A DNA stretch of 64,000 bases from Mesorhizobium sp. GbtcB19 (GCF_019091085.1 NZ_JAGXJY010000022.1:1-64000); one strand, 5' to 3'; positions 34,512 to 43,313 are shown, counted from the stretch's first letter. Notes: generated from the sequence alone by a model not told the origin. A program made the numbers and translations.

Positions 34512-35914
34512 GTCGAACCCGCGGTCGCTGGCTTGCGGAGGTCTGCTAGGTCGGAGGCCAAACCTTCTATCTCAGACAGGGCCTCGCGCAATCGGTCAGC
34601 AATTGCTATTGCCAACTCTTCGGGGTCGGCGACATCTTCAACATTGTGCTCCGAGGAACGAACGAGGTTTAGGTCATAGTCACGATCGATAATGTCCTGT
34701 CTCGTCCAAGAGTGGAAGTCCTTTCCCTGTTCAGGACGAAACGACTTACCAAGTGGATCTTGGCCGTAGAATGACTTGAAGTTGGCGAGGCTCGACGCAT
34801 CGAATTGATTTCCACGACCGAGCTTGGGATAATTGCTGCGGAGGTCATAGACCCATAGTCGATCGTTGCCTGTCAGCCGATCCGGCTGTGACTTAGTGAA
34901 GATTAAAACCACAGTGCTTACCCCTGTGGCGTAGAAGATTCCAACCGGGAGTCGAAGGATGGTATGCACGTCACAAGTGTCGAATAACTCCTTGCGCACT
35001 CGACGGCCGGCGCCCGTCTCGAACAAGACGTTGTCAGGCACCACAACGGCAGCACGCCCTCCCGGCTTTAGCGAGCGATAGATATGTTGAACAAATAGTA
35101 GTTGCTTGTTCGAGGTTACGACCTTCAAATCGGTCCTTCGCGCGCGCGCTCCGCCCCCGGAACTACCGAATGGGGGGTTTGCAAGAATGAGGTCGGCGGG
35201 CTGAAGGCCGTCGGCGTCGCGAGTGAGCGCGTCGCCATTGATCAATACTCCGGTCATCCCGTGTAGAAAGAAGTTCATGAGGCAAAGACGGTAAGTATCG
35301 CGCTCTATCTCTACACCTTCGAATGTTGTTTTTGAAGAAACTACTGGGTCACTTCGAAGTAGATAGCGCTGGGTGGCAACGAGAAAGCCACCCGTACCGG
35401 CAGCCGGATCCTGAATGATCTCACCAGCTACGGGCCGCATAATATCAACCAAGCAATCTACCAGCGCTCGAGGGGTGAAGTACTGCCCAGCCCCTGCACG
35501 GGCTTCGGTGCTAGCGCGCTCCAGCAGATATTCATAGAGATCGCCGAACCTGTCGGCGCCGATTGAGTGCCAATCGAGCCCGTCCATCGATCGGAACACC
35601 TTGGCGAGGTTTTCATCATGAGAGAATACCGTGGTCGGGAAAGCGAAAATGCGACGAATTCGGTCATTGGCGGCATCCTCTCCCAGACGCGTCAGCATCT
35701 TTCGATAGAAGCTAACCATCCCAGGCCCACTGTTCGCCCGGAGGTCGCGCCAACGGCACCCGGGAGGAAGGTCGGCCTCCGAGTCGCTCTCATCAGCCAT
35801 TTTTAAAAACAGCAAATAACTGAGTTCTGACAGATACTTGTGATAGACAATTCCATCGTCGCGAAGGACGTGGCAAAGGCTCCACAATTTCGCGCCGAAG
35901 TCAGCAGTGTTCAC
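34508..35914 (-). CDS. hsdM: HsdM-type adenine-N6 DNA methyltransferase
   Basis: A 468-residue methylase subunit. The N-terminal HsdM helical domain (FGAKLWSLCHVLRDDGIVYH…LSELSYLLFLKM) precedes the catalytic domain with motif I DPAAGTGGFLVA and motif IV NPPFGSS, typical of m6A enzymes. Also seen are GAGQYFTPRALVD and RAAVVVPDNVLFE. I prefer the GTG at 35914 (VNTADFGAKLW) with AGAGG upstream; a GTG at 35983 adds 23 residues without family resemblance. It heads a four-gene transcript with HsdS, an ATPase and an HNH protein. No HsdR is found in the window. Confidence 0.93.
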   Translation of the reverse strand: MNTADFGAKLWSLCHVLRDDGIVYHKYLSELSYLLFLKMADESDSEADLPPGCRWRDLRANSGPGMVSFYRKMLTRLGEDAANDRIRRIFAFPTTVFSHDENLAKVFRSMDGLDWHSIGADRFGDLYEYLLERASTEARAGAGQYFTPRALVDCLVDIMRPVAGEIIQDPAAGTGGFLVATQRYLLRSDPVVSSKTTFEGVEIERDTYRLCLMNFFLHGMTGVLINGDALTRDADGLQPADLILANPPFGSSGGGARARRTDLKVVTSNKQLLFVQHIYRSLKPGGRAAVVVPDNVLFETGAGRRVRKELFDTCDVHTILRLPVGIFYATGVSTVVLIFTKSQPDRLTGNDRLWVYDLRSNYPKLGRGNQFDASSLANFKSFYGQDPLGKSFRPEQGKDFHSWTRQDIIDRDYDLNLVRSSEHNVEDVADPEELAIAIADRLREALSEIEGLASDLADLRKPATAGST

Positions 35915-36174
35915 GAGATGGCCTCTATTTGCAATTCTAGGTCCCAACCCAGCTTCATATCCTAACTCGCGAGCCTGCGACACAGCGAAGAGACTTCCTC
36001 GTCGTGATCGATTTGGGCGCTGACGCCGCTCGTGCCGCTACGTCAGCGATGTCGTCTTACGGGGGGGGCGGGCCGACTCGCGTTAACGGTCCGCAGAAGG
36101 CCGCGATCGATAGAGTCAGGTTCGGCCAAGCTCGAGGTGCGGATTCTATCTCGGACCGAGTCTCCTCCCCTGCG
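35915..36174. other. Leader of the hsdM operon and right island edge, with a G8 run
   Basis: No gene is supported. The region should hold the hsdM promoter. A run of eight G residues at 36061-36068, about 150 bases before the hsdM start, is followed by CGGGCC. Such tracts can slip and change promoter spacing, but nothing here proves it. Confidence 0.4.
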
Positions 36175-36420
36175 TCACCCCCCCGCCAGTCTCGGCAGCA
36201 GAAAAATCTCCGCCCCCGGCGGCAACTCCTTACTCCACGTATCCCGATAAATCGTCCCGTCGATCGCCACAGCGATCCCGCGATCGATCCATGGCTCTAT
36301 GCCGGGATACTGTTCCGCCAGCTTGCGGAACAGCTCCCTTATGTCCTTGGCCTCGATGTCGTGCCTGGACTTGCCTCCGGCGACGGCGCTGAGCGAGCCC
36401 CAAAGGGTGACCTCCACCAT
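36175..36420 (-). CDS. MoaD/ThiS-like sulfur-carrier protein
   Basis: An 81-residue ubiquitin-like protein (VEVTLWGSLSAVAGG, DIRELFRKLAEQYPGI, then LPPGAEIFLLPRLAGG). It ends in the Gly-Gly that such proteins need for thiocarboxylate formation. It lies 16 bases after the molybdenum-hydroxylase large-subunit gene on the same strand. A role in supplying sulfur for molybdopterin or for the enzyme's sulfido ligand is likely but inferred. Confidence 0.88.
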   Translation of the reverse strand: MVEVTLWGSLSAVAGGKSRHDIEAKDIRELFRKLAEQYPGIEPWIDRGIAVAIDGTIYRDTWSKELPPGAEIFLLPRLAGG

Positions 36421-36436
36421 CGCCGTCGGATACCTC

Positions 36437-38701
36437 TCAGCCTTCCCGCTCCGCGTCGAGCGCCGCCAGAATCCTCGGCGGCGACATCGGAATATGCGTC
36501 ATGCGCACGCCGACCGCGTTCGACACCGCGTTGGCGATCGCCGCCAGCGGCGGCACGATCGAGGTTTCGCCCACGCCGCGCACGCCATAAGGGTGGTTGG
36601 GGTTGGGGATTTCCAGGATCTGCGTGTCGATCATCGGCAGGTCGGAGCAGACCGGGATGCGGTAGTCGAGGAAGCCCGCATTCTGCAGCCGCCCGTCCTT
36701 GCCGTAGATATACTCCTCGTTGAGCGCCCAGCCGATGCCTTGCGCCGCACCGCCCTGGTACTGGCCCTCGACATAGGTCGGGTGCACCGCCTTGCCGGCA
36801 TCCTGCACCACCGTGTAGCGGATCACCCGGGTCGCGCCCGTCTCGGGGTCGACCTCGATGTCGCAGATATGGGTGGCGAAGGAGACGCCGGCGCCGTCGG
36901 CGACGAGCTCGCTATGGCCGGCGATCGGCCCGCCGGTCGTGCCCGACTTGGCCGCGATGTCCTTCAGCGACAGCGGCGAGAGGTTGCCGTATTTCTCGCC
37001 CTTGGCGATCGCGTGGCCCTTCTCCCAGACGACGTCGTCGACCGGAATGTCCCACATCTGCGCCGCGCGGTCGCGCAGGATCTTGATCGCGTTGCGCGCG
37101 GCCGAGATCGTCGCCATCGAGGACGAGAAGGTGCCGCGGCTGCCGTCGGTCATGTCGTTGTAGCCGAGCGAAGACGTGTCGGCGACGATCGCCTTCACCT
37201 GGGAATAGTCGATGCCGAGTTCCTCCGCCGCCACCAGCGACAGCGAGGCGCGGGAGCCGCCGACATCCACCGTGCCCACAGCCAACGACACCGAGCCGTC
37301 CATGCCGATGTTCAGGTCCGTGCAGGTCTGGCCGCCGAAATTGAACCAGAAGCCGCAGGCCATGCCGCGCCCCTGGTTCGCCTTGAGCGGCGCCTTCATG
37401 TGCGGATGGTTCTTCACCGCTTCCAGCGTCGGGCCAATGCCGATCGGCCCGTAGACCGGGCCGTAGGAGGCGCGCGTGCCTTCCTGCGCGGCGTTCTTGA
37501 TGCGGAAATCCACCGCGTTCATGCCGAGCTCGTGGGCAAGCTCGTCGACCGCGCTTTCCACCGCGAAGGCCGCCATGGGCGCCGACGGCGCGCGATAGGC
37601 CGCCGTCTTCGGCCGGTTGACCAGCACTTCGTAGCCGACCGTCTTGACGTTTTCGAGGTTGTAGCAGGCGAACGCCGTCATGGCGCCGATCTCGGCCCAG
37701 GAGCCGGCGTAGGGGCCGCAGCTATAGCGCAGCGTCGCTTCCGCGGCGGTGATGGTGCCGTCCTTCCTGGCGCCGATCTTGACGTCGATCGAGGTGGCGC
37801 TGGTCGGGCCCGAGGCGCGGAAGACTTCGTCGCGGGTCATCACCAGTTTTACGGGACGGCCGGCCTTTCTGGACAATGCAAGCGCCACCGGCTCGGCCCA
37901 GACATGGGTCTTGCCGCCGAAACCGCCACCGATCTCCGACGAGGTGACGCGCAGCTTCGAGGCTTCGAGCCCAAGCAGCTGGGCGCAGTGCTGGCGGTAG
38001 ACGAAATGGCCTTGCGTGCAGACCCAAAGGTCCGCGGTGCCGTCCGGGTTGACGCTCGCCACGCAGGCATGCGGCTCGATATAGCCCTGATGCGTCTGCT
38101 CGGTCTTGAAGGAGCGTTCGACGATGAAATCGGCCTGGGCGAAACCCTTGTGCACGTCGCCATGGCCGAACTGCGTGCGCTTGGTGACGTTGGAAGGTTT
38201 CGCCGGCTTTTCCTCCAGGCCCTCGGTGAAGATCTGGTCGTTGATCAGCGGCGCGTGATGCTGCGCGGCCTCATCGACATCGGTGATATGCGGCAGCACC
38301 TCATAGTCGACCTCGATCAGCTTCAGCGCCTGGCGGGCGATGCGGGCGTCGATCGCCGCCACCGCGGCCACCGCATGGCCGTCATAGAGCGCCTTTGTGC
38401 GCGCCATCGAATTGTCGAGGATGTCGTACATGGCGGCATCGCCGTCGGTGAGGTCCGGCAGGTCCTTCGCCGTGATCACCGCCTTCACGCCGGCGAGCTT
38501 TTCCGCCTTGGAGGTGTCGATCTTCTTGATCACCGCATGCGCATGCGGGCTGCGCAGGATCCGGCCGACCAGCTGCCCGGCCATGTTGAAGTCGGCGCCG
38601 TAGCGGGCGCGTCCGGTCACCTTGTCGATGCCGTCGGGGCGGATAGGGCGCGTGCCGACCGAGGAGAAATTGCGTCCGGAGTAGCGCGGATCGAAATTCA
38701 T
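36437..38701 (-). CDS. Molybdenum hydroxylase large (molybdopterin-binding) subunit
   Basis: A 754-residue subunit of the xanthine dehydrogenase/aldehyde oxidase family, which hydroxylates aldehydes or N-heterocycles with water. Visible are the small N-terminal Ald_Xan_dh domain (ARYGADFNMAGQLVGRILRSPHAHA), GGGFGGKTHVWAEP, AYRAPSAPMAAFAVESAVDELA, and the catalytic-Glu motif GVGETSIVPP near the C-terminus. AYRAPSAP differs from the VAYRCSFR loop of true CO dehydrogenase, so this is not CoxL form I. One base separates it from the 2Fe-2S subunit gene. The substrate is unknown. Confidence 0.93.
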   Translation of the reverse strand: MNFDPRYSGRNFSSVGTRPIRPDGIDKVTGRARYGADFNMAGQLVGRILRSPHAHAVIKKIDTSKAEKLAGVKAVITAKDLPDLTDGDAAMYDILDNSMARTKALYDGHAVAAVAAIDARIARQALKLIEVDYEVLPHITDVDEAAQHHAPLINDQIFTEGLEEKPAKPSNVTKRTQFGHGDVHKGFAQADFIVERSFKTEQTHQGYIEPHACVASVNPDGTADLWVCTQGHFVYRQHCAQLLGLEASKLRVTSSEIGGGFGGKTHVWAEPVALALSRKAGRPVKLVMTRDEVFRASGPTSATSIDVKIGARKDGTITAAEATLRYSCGPYAGSWAEIGAMTAFACYNLENVKTVGYEVLVNRPKTAAYRAPSAPMAAFAVESAVDELAHELGMNAVDFRIKNAAQEGTRASYGPVYGPIGIGPTLEAVKNHPHMKAPLKANQGRGMACGFWFNFGGQTCTDLNIGMDGSVSLAVGTVDVGGSRASLSLVAAEELGIDYSQVKAIVADTSSLGYNDMTDGSRGTFSSSMATISAARNAIKILRDRAAQMWDIPVDDVVWEKGHAIAKGEKYGNLSPLSLKDIAAKSGTTGGPIAGHSELVADGAGVSFATHICDIEVDPETGATRVIRYTVVQDAGKAVHPTYVEGQYQGGAAQGIGWALNEEYIYGKDGRLQNAGFLDYRIPVCSDLPMIDTQILEIPNPNHPYGVRGVGETSIVPPLAAIANAVSNAVGVRMTHIPMSPPRILAALDAEREG

Positions 38702-38702
38702 C

Positions 38703-39182
38703 TCAGGCTCCCTTCATCACTTCAGCCGCGTCCTGGACGGCGCGCACGATCTTGTCATAGCCGGTGCAGCGGCAGAGGTTGCCGGCGAGACCGAAGCGGA
38801 TTTCCTCCTCGGTGGGCGAGGGGTTTTTCTCCAGAAGATCCTTTGCCGCGATCAGGAAGCCGGGCGTGCAGATGCCGCATTGCAAAGCGGCATGCTCCAA
38901 AAACTTCTGCTGCAGCGGGTGCAACTGGTCGCCATGCGCCATGCCTTCGATGGTCTCGACCTTGCGGCCCTCGGCCTCGGCGCCCAGCACCAGGCAGGAG
39001 CAGACCAGCCTGCCGTCGACGATCACGCTGCAGGCGCCGCAGTCGCCAGTGCCGCAGCCTTCCTTGGCGCCGGTCAGGCCGAGCCGGTCGCGCAGCACTT
39101 CCAGCAGCGTCTCGTCGGGCTGGCAGAGATACTCGACGGCGTCGCCGTTGATCGTGGTTGATACAGCTACACCGGCCATCAT
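38703..39182 (-). CDS. Molybdenum hydroxylase small (2Fe-2S) subunit
   Basis: A 159-residue electron-transfer subunit. The plant-type cluster motif EGCGTGDCGACSV plus the later Cys binds the first 2Fe-2S; the CGICTPGFL…GNLCRCTGY helical motif binds the second. ATG at 39182 overlaps the stop of the FAD-subunit gene; a second ATG at 39179 is equally possible. It lies between the FAD and molybdenum subunits, the usual M-S-L order. Confidence 0.95.
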   Translation of the reverse strand: MMAGVAVSTTINGDAVEYLCQPDETLLEVLRDRLGLTGAKEGCGTGDCGACSVIVDGRLVCSCLVLGAEAEGRKVETIEGMAHGDQLHPLQQKFLEHAALQCGICTPGFLIAAKDLLEKNPSPTEEEIRFGLAGNLCRCTGYDKIVRAVQDAAEVMKGA

Positions 39183-40039
39183 TTGCCTCCCGCACGCTTG
39201 TAGGCGATCGCGGCGGCCCTTTGCGCCAGCACGCCCGCGACTTTTCGTCTGAATTCGATGGTGCCGCGCTTGTCGTCGATCGGGCGGCAGGCGCCGGAGC
39301 AGATCTTGGCCAGCCGCTCCAGCGTCGCTTCGTCGAGCCTGGAGCCGACCAGCACCTGGCCCGCTTCCTCGACCAGCAGCACCGTGGGTGCGGCGGCGCC
39401 CAGCGCCACGCGCGCGGTCTTGATCGCGCCCTTGTCATCCAGCGTCAGGTTGACGCCGGCGCTCACCACCGCGATGTCCATCTCGGTGCGCGGAATGAAG
39501 CGCAGATAGGCGTCGCCGGCATGCTCGGGACGCTTGTCGAGCAGGATCGCCTCGATGATCTCGCCCTTGGCGAGAGAGGTGCGGCCGGGTCCGGTCGGCA
39601 CGCTCTCCACCGCGATGGTGCGCTTGCCCGAAGGCCCGGCGACCACCGCTTTTGCCGCGGCCGCCACCAGCGCCGGCACGCTGTCGGCGGCGGGCGAGGC
39701 GTTGCACAGATTGCCGGTTATCGTACAACGGCCCTGCACCTGCTTGGAGCCGATGAGGTTCGCCGCCTCGACCACGCCCGGCCATGCCTTGCGCACGGCC
39801 TTGTTCTCGCCCAGCACCGCGCAGGGCACGGCGGCGCCGATGCGGAAGCCGTCAGCCGTTTGCGTGATGTCGGCCAGGCCGCTTATCGCCTTGATGTCGA
39901 CGATCAGCTCGGGCTCGATGAAGCCGCCCTTCATCCTCACCAGAAGGTCGCTGCCCCCGGCCAGGATCGCGGCCGGGCCTACCGCCTTGGCGAGCTCGCC
40001 AACGGCATCTTCGATTGAAAGCGGACGTATGTAACGCAT
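39179..40039 (-). CDS. Molybdenum hydroxylase medium (FAD-binding) subunit
   Basis: A 286-residue subunit. The FAD site appears as AAILAGGSDLLVRMK and QVQGRCTITGNLCNASPAADS, both standard for the CoxM/XdhB family. AAGGGGAG stands just before the ATG at 40039; the frame stays open upstream into repeat DNA that is not coding. First gene of the four-gene transcript FAD, 2Fe-2S, Mo, MoaD-like. Confidence 0.94.
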   Translation of the reverse strand: MRYIRPLSIEDAVGELAKAVGPAAILAGGSDLLVRMKGGFIEPELIVDIKAISGLADITQTADGFRIGAAVPCAVLGENKAVRKAWPGVVEAANLIGSKQVQGRCTITGNLCNASPAADSVPALVAAAAKAVVAGPSGKRTIAVESVPTGPGRTSLAKGEIIEAILLDKRPEHAGDAYLRFIPRTEMDIAVVSAGVNLTLDDKGAIKTARVALGAAAPTVLLVEEAGQVLVGSRLDEATLERLAKICSGACRPIDDKRGTIEFRRKVAGVLAQRAAAIAYKRAGGK

Positions 40040-40189
40040 CGTCTCCCCTTGGGCTGTGTCACGACCGTTATAAAGCGTCTGGTTATAATGGCCATCCTGT
40101 TCGTGCATGTCCGGGTTGGGCCAGAGCGATGCTCCAGATGCGCCCAGAGGCCGGGCCAGCGGCGCAAGGGCCGGGGCACAGCGGGTGCG

Positions 40190-40402
40190 GCAAATCGCAC
40201 AGGTGGTTCCCCACTCCGTCTCGGCGCTGCGCGCCGAGCCACCTCTCCCCCCTCCGGAGGGAGAGGAAAAGGCTAGCCGTCGAAGGCTCGAGCAGCGCTG
40301 TCGTCGAAGCCGCGACCTCTGCGATTGGCATTTCCTCTCCCTCCGGAGGGGGGGAGGTGGCGCTGCAAAGCAGCGACGGAGTGGGGGAACCACCTATGTG
40401 AT
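40190..40402. repeat. Large inverted repeat, GC-rich intergenic palindrome family (copy 3)
   Basis: A looser relative of the 26251 copy: CACTCCGTCTCGGCGCTGCG and GAGCCACCTCTCCCCCC on the left, GGGGAGGTGGCGCTGC and GCGACGGAGTGGGGGAACC on the right. The middle of the ~500-base gap between the divergent FAD-subunit and AraC-type genes is taken up by it; the outer parts must contain their promoters. Confidence 0.8.
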
Positions 40403-40543
40403 GGACAATTCACCCACGCGTTAACGCCTGACCGTAGCCCGCGCGTCGCCTACCGTTCGCGTGATGGCGCGCATAAAGTAGCGCCCACCATGGTCGATCG
40501 GCCAGGATGGATTTGTGACACAGCAGGGGATGTCGCCAAACGA

Positions 40544-41524
40544 ATGGCCAAAAAATTCGCATTTCTTTTGGTGCGCGATTTCACGCTGTCGCCGCTGTCG
40601 CTGTTCATCGACACGCTGCGGCTCGCCGGCGACGAGGGCGACCGCAGCCGCCGGGTCGAGTTCGACTGGCAGATCGTCGGCGAGCGCGGCCTGCCGATCC
40701 GCGCAAGCTGCGGCGTCGAATTGCTGCCGACCAAGGCGATCGGCAATCCCGAGGATTTCGACAATGTCGTCGTGGTCGGCGGCCTGCTCGACACCAACCG
40801 CGTGCTGAGCTCGGAAAAGGAGGCGTTCCTGATGCGCGCCGCCGAGAAGGGCGTGCCGCTCACCGCGCTCTGCACCGGCAGCTTCGTGCTGGCGCGCTAC
40901 GGGCTGCTCGACGGCTACAGCGCCGCCGTCAGCTGGTTCCACATCAAGGATTTCCGCGCCGAGTTCCCAGACGTCAACGCCCATGCCGACAGCCTCTATT
41001 CCGTCGACCGCGGCCGCGCCACCTGCGCCGGCGGCACCGGTGCGGCCGACCTCGCCGGCTATTTCGTCTCGCAATTCATCGGCCAGAAGGCGGCGGAGAA
41101 GGCGGCCAAGATCCTGGTGCTCGATCGCATCCGCAACATCCGGGACGTGCAGCCGGTCGGCGGCCTCTTTCCCGAGGCCGCGAGCCGCGCGGTGAAGCGG
41201 GCGCTGCTTCTGATGGAAAGCAATCTGCAGGAAAAGGTCCCGGTCGAAGAGATCGCCAGCCGGCTGAACTGCTCGCGCCGCCAGCTCGAGCGCCTTTTCG
41301 CCACCGAGCTCGGCACCAGCCCGATGGCCGCCTATCTGGCACTCAGGGTGCACTACGCCAAGTCGCTGCTGGAAGGCAGCGACCTCGCCATCGGTGACAT
41401 CGCCTATCGCTGCGGCTTCGAGAATGCCGGCCATTTCAGCCGCGTCTTTCGCCAGCACACCGGCATCACGCCGACCCATCTCAGGCATCCGAACCGGATG
41501 GCCGGCGCCGTCGCGAAAGCATAG
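40544..41524 (+). CDS. GlxA-type AraC-family transcriptional regulator
   Basis: A 326-residue regulator with an N-terminal DJ-1/PfpI-like domain (KKFAFLLVRDFTLSPLSLFID, VPLTALCTGSFVLARYGLLDG) and a C-terminal AraC DNA-binding domain. Two helix-turn-helices are visible (VEEIASRLNCSRRQLERLF and IGDIAYRCGFENAGHFSRVF). ATG at 40544 begins the family text; ATG at 40490 adds 18 residues and is possible. Such regulators often control oxidation or uptake of quaternary amines; the next gene is a DAO-type oxidase 144 bases downstream, its likely target. Confidence 0.9.
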   Translation: MAKKFAFLLVRDFTLSPLSLFIDTLRLAGDEGDRSRRVEFDWQIVGERGLPIRASCGVELLPTKAIGNPEDFDNVVVVGGLLDTNRVLSSEKEAFLMRAAEKGVPLTALCTGSFVLARYGLLDGYSAAVSWFHIKDFRAEFPDVNAHADSLYSVDRGRATCAGGTGAADLAGYFVSQFIGQKAAEKAAKILVLDRIRNIRDVQPVGGLFPEAASRAVKRALLLMESNLQEKVPVEEIASRLNCSRRQLERLFATELGTSPMAAYLALRVHYAKSLLEGSDLAIGDIAYRCGFENAGHFSRVFRQHTGITPTHLRHPNRMAGAVAKA

Positions 41525-41668
41525 TGGCCGTTGTGGTCGCCTCGCATGCCCCGCCTGGCCGATTGCATCTGTCTGAAAACGGACCGTAGCATCGCGTCCA
41601 GCAGCGCTGCCGCCGCTGTTCGACGCAGCCATTGTTCGCCGCGCAATCCTGACTGAGGAGGACCATCG

Positions 41669-42820
41669 ATGACAGCTTCTCCTCATGTCGTGGTGATCGG
41701 CGCCGGCACGCTGGGGCTTTGCACGGCGCTCAACCTTGTCGAGCAGGGCGCGCGCGTGACGGTGCTCGAAGCGCAGTCGATCGCTTCCGGCTCGAGCGGC
41801 AGGTCGGTCGGCGTCGTCGGGTCGCAATTCACCGATCCGTTCGAGATCCTGCTTCGCGTTCATTCCTTCCGCCGGTTTCGGCAATGGGAGGCCGAGGGGC
41901 TTCACTTCAACCACATCGGCTATCTGCGGCTGGCGCGCACGCAGGCGCAGATGGAGCTGTTCGCGAGATCGGTCGAGATGCAGGCCGAGGCGGGCCTCAC
42001 GTCGCGGCTGATCCGCGCCGACGAACTCAGGGGCCTCGTTCCTCACATCAATCCCGACGGGCTCGAAGGCGGCTTGTTCGGACCCGACAACGGCTACCTC
42101 GATCCGCACGACATGTGCAATTTCCTGGCGGGTATTGTCCGCGCCAGGGGCGGCGAAATCCGTCAGTACCGCAAGCTGCTCGGCGTAGGCAGAGGGCCGG
42201 GCGGCTACAGGCTGGAGACCGGCAGCGACCCGATCGATTGCGATGTCGTGGTCAATGCCGGCGGCGCCTGGGCGCCACAGGTGGCCGAACTCTTCGGCCA
42301 GCGCCTGCACATCTGGCCCGAGCGCCATGAGGCCGTCCTCATCCATCTCGACGAGCCGCTCGACTACACGATGCCGATGGTCATGGATCTCGTGAACGGC
42401 CAAGGCAGCGGCCTCAATTTCCGCCATGAGAAGCGCAACGAATTGATCGCCGAGATCCACAAGGTGCATTCGGTCGCGCCGGAAGACCCGGACAATTACA
42501 ACGACCAGTGCGAGGAGCAGTCGAAGGTCGATCTGGCCGAACTGCTCATGGAACGCGTGCCCGATCTGCCGGGCGCGCGGCTCGGCCGGGGCTGGGCAGG
42601 CCTTTATCCCGTCACGGCCGATCATCGTCCCTTCGTCGGGCCGATCGATCCCTCGGAGCCGACGCTGGTCACCGCGGCCGGCGCCGGTGGCTACGGCATC
42701 CAGCTCGCCCCGGTGATCGGGCAGATCGCGGCCGACTGGGTGCTGCGGGGCGCGCCGGTTTCGGTGCCCGGCTCGCAAAGCCTGGCGCCATCGGCCGAGC
42801 GCAACATTCCGGGGCACTGA
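41669..42820 (+). CDS. FAD-dependent DAO-family oxidoreductase
   Basis: A 383-residue flavoenzyme of the glycine/D-amino-acid/sarcosine oxidase group. The N-terminal dinucleotide fold VVVIGAGTLGLCTALNL…VTVLEA is complete, and the C-terminal part has the flavin-contacting AGLYPVTADHRPFVGP and AGAGGYGIQLAP. It oxidises a secondary or primary amine, giving H2O2 or reducing an acceptor; the substrate is not evident. TGAGGAGG precedes the ATG. Placed after a GlxA-type regulator. Confidence 0.9.
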   Translation: MTASPHVVVIGAGTLGLCTALNLVEQGARVTVLEAQSIASGSSGRSVGVVGSQFTDPFEILLRVHSFRRFRQWEAEGLHFNHIGYLRLARTQAQMELFARSVEMQAEAGLTSRLIRADELRGLVPHINPDGLEGGLFGPDNGYLDPHDMCNFLAGIVRARGGEIRQYRKLLGVGRGPGGYRLETGSDPIDCDVVVNAGGAWAPQVAELFGQRLHIWPERHEAVLIHLDEPLDYTMPMVMDLVNGQGSGLNFRHEKRNELIAEIHKVHSVAPEDPDNYNDQCEEQSKVDLAELLMERVPDLPGARLGRGWAGLYPVTADHRPFVGPIDPSEPTLVTAAGAGGYGIQLAPVIGQIAADWVLRGAPVSVPGSQSLAPSAERNIPGH

Positions 42821-42867
42821 TCGGTGCGCTTCGACCGACTCGGATGCCTAAGATGCGACCGTTGCCG

Positions 42868-42882
42868 TTAACCATCAATTAA
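42868..42882 (+). promoter_or_regulatory. Putative CtrA-binding site, TTAA-N7-TTAA
   Basis: The bases read TTAA-CCATCAA-TTAA, an exact match to the full alphaproteobacterial CtrA consensus, and the first half extends to TTAACCAT, the favoured half-site. It lies 42 bases ahead of the TTG start of the gene at 42924. CtrA is the cell-cycle response regulator. Binding is inferred from sequence only. Confidence 0.6.
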
Positions 42883-42923
42883 CTATCCGGTCGCCTTTAA
42901 TACGGTTCTGGAGGATACTGATT

Positions 42924-43313
42924 TTGGCCGCCAGCGAAGAGTTCGCGACTGCCGAAATGAGAAAAGAAGCGGCGGATACCGTCGCCATCTGCCGGGGAGG
43001 CGCCCAGCATCTTTTGATGAGGAGCGCCGGAATGAACATCGAGGAAGCAGTCACCGTAGCGACGGCAGGGTCAGGCGCGCTCCTGTCCTGTCTCGGCCAG
43101 CCCGTGGTCGCCTATCACGTGACGGCCATCATGCGCGAAACCGACAAAAGTCACGCGCGGCAGATGCAGCTTGCTTTGCTGCGGCGAAGCATCGAGGCGC
43201 TTGTCGACGACGGCCTCGAAGACATCGAAGCCGAGATTTTCGCTTCCCAGTTCGATGGCCGCGTCGGCTCGGCCTGGGACCTGCTGCATCCAGCCGGCGA
43301 AACGGCGCACTGA
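42924..43313 (+). CDS. Small helical protein of unknown function, possibly CtrA-controlled
   Basis: A 129-residue protein starting at TTG (42924) with GGAGGA nine bases upstream; an internal ATG at 42957 is the alternative. No signal or membrane segment, mostly alpha-helical with two Cys (AICRGG, SCLGQP). No family is recognised. The exact CtrA-type box upstream suggests cell-cycle-timed expression. Confidence 0.7.
   Translation: MAASEEFATAEMRKEAADTVAICRGGAQHLLMRSAGMNIEEAVTVATAGSGALLSCLGQPVVAYHVTAIMRETDKSHARQMQLALLRRSIEALVDDGLEDIEAEIFASQFDGRVGSAWDLLHPAGETAH

Noticed and set aside
30253..36174. An HsdR gene or integrase for the island
   Set aside because: All minus-strand genes are accounted for and neither flank encodes helicase or recombinase motifs on either strand.
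36437..38701. CO dehydrogenase large subunit (CoxL)
   Set aside because: The form I active-site loop VAYRCSFR is absent; the loop reads AYRAPSAP.
36299..39151. Very long open frame antisense to the molybdenum hydroxylase genes
   Set aside because: It mirrors GC-rich codon bias of three well-supported genes on the other strand and has Arg/His/Ala-rich, non-protein-like composition.
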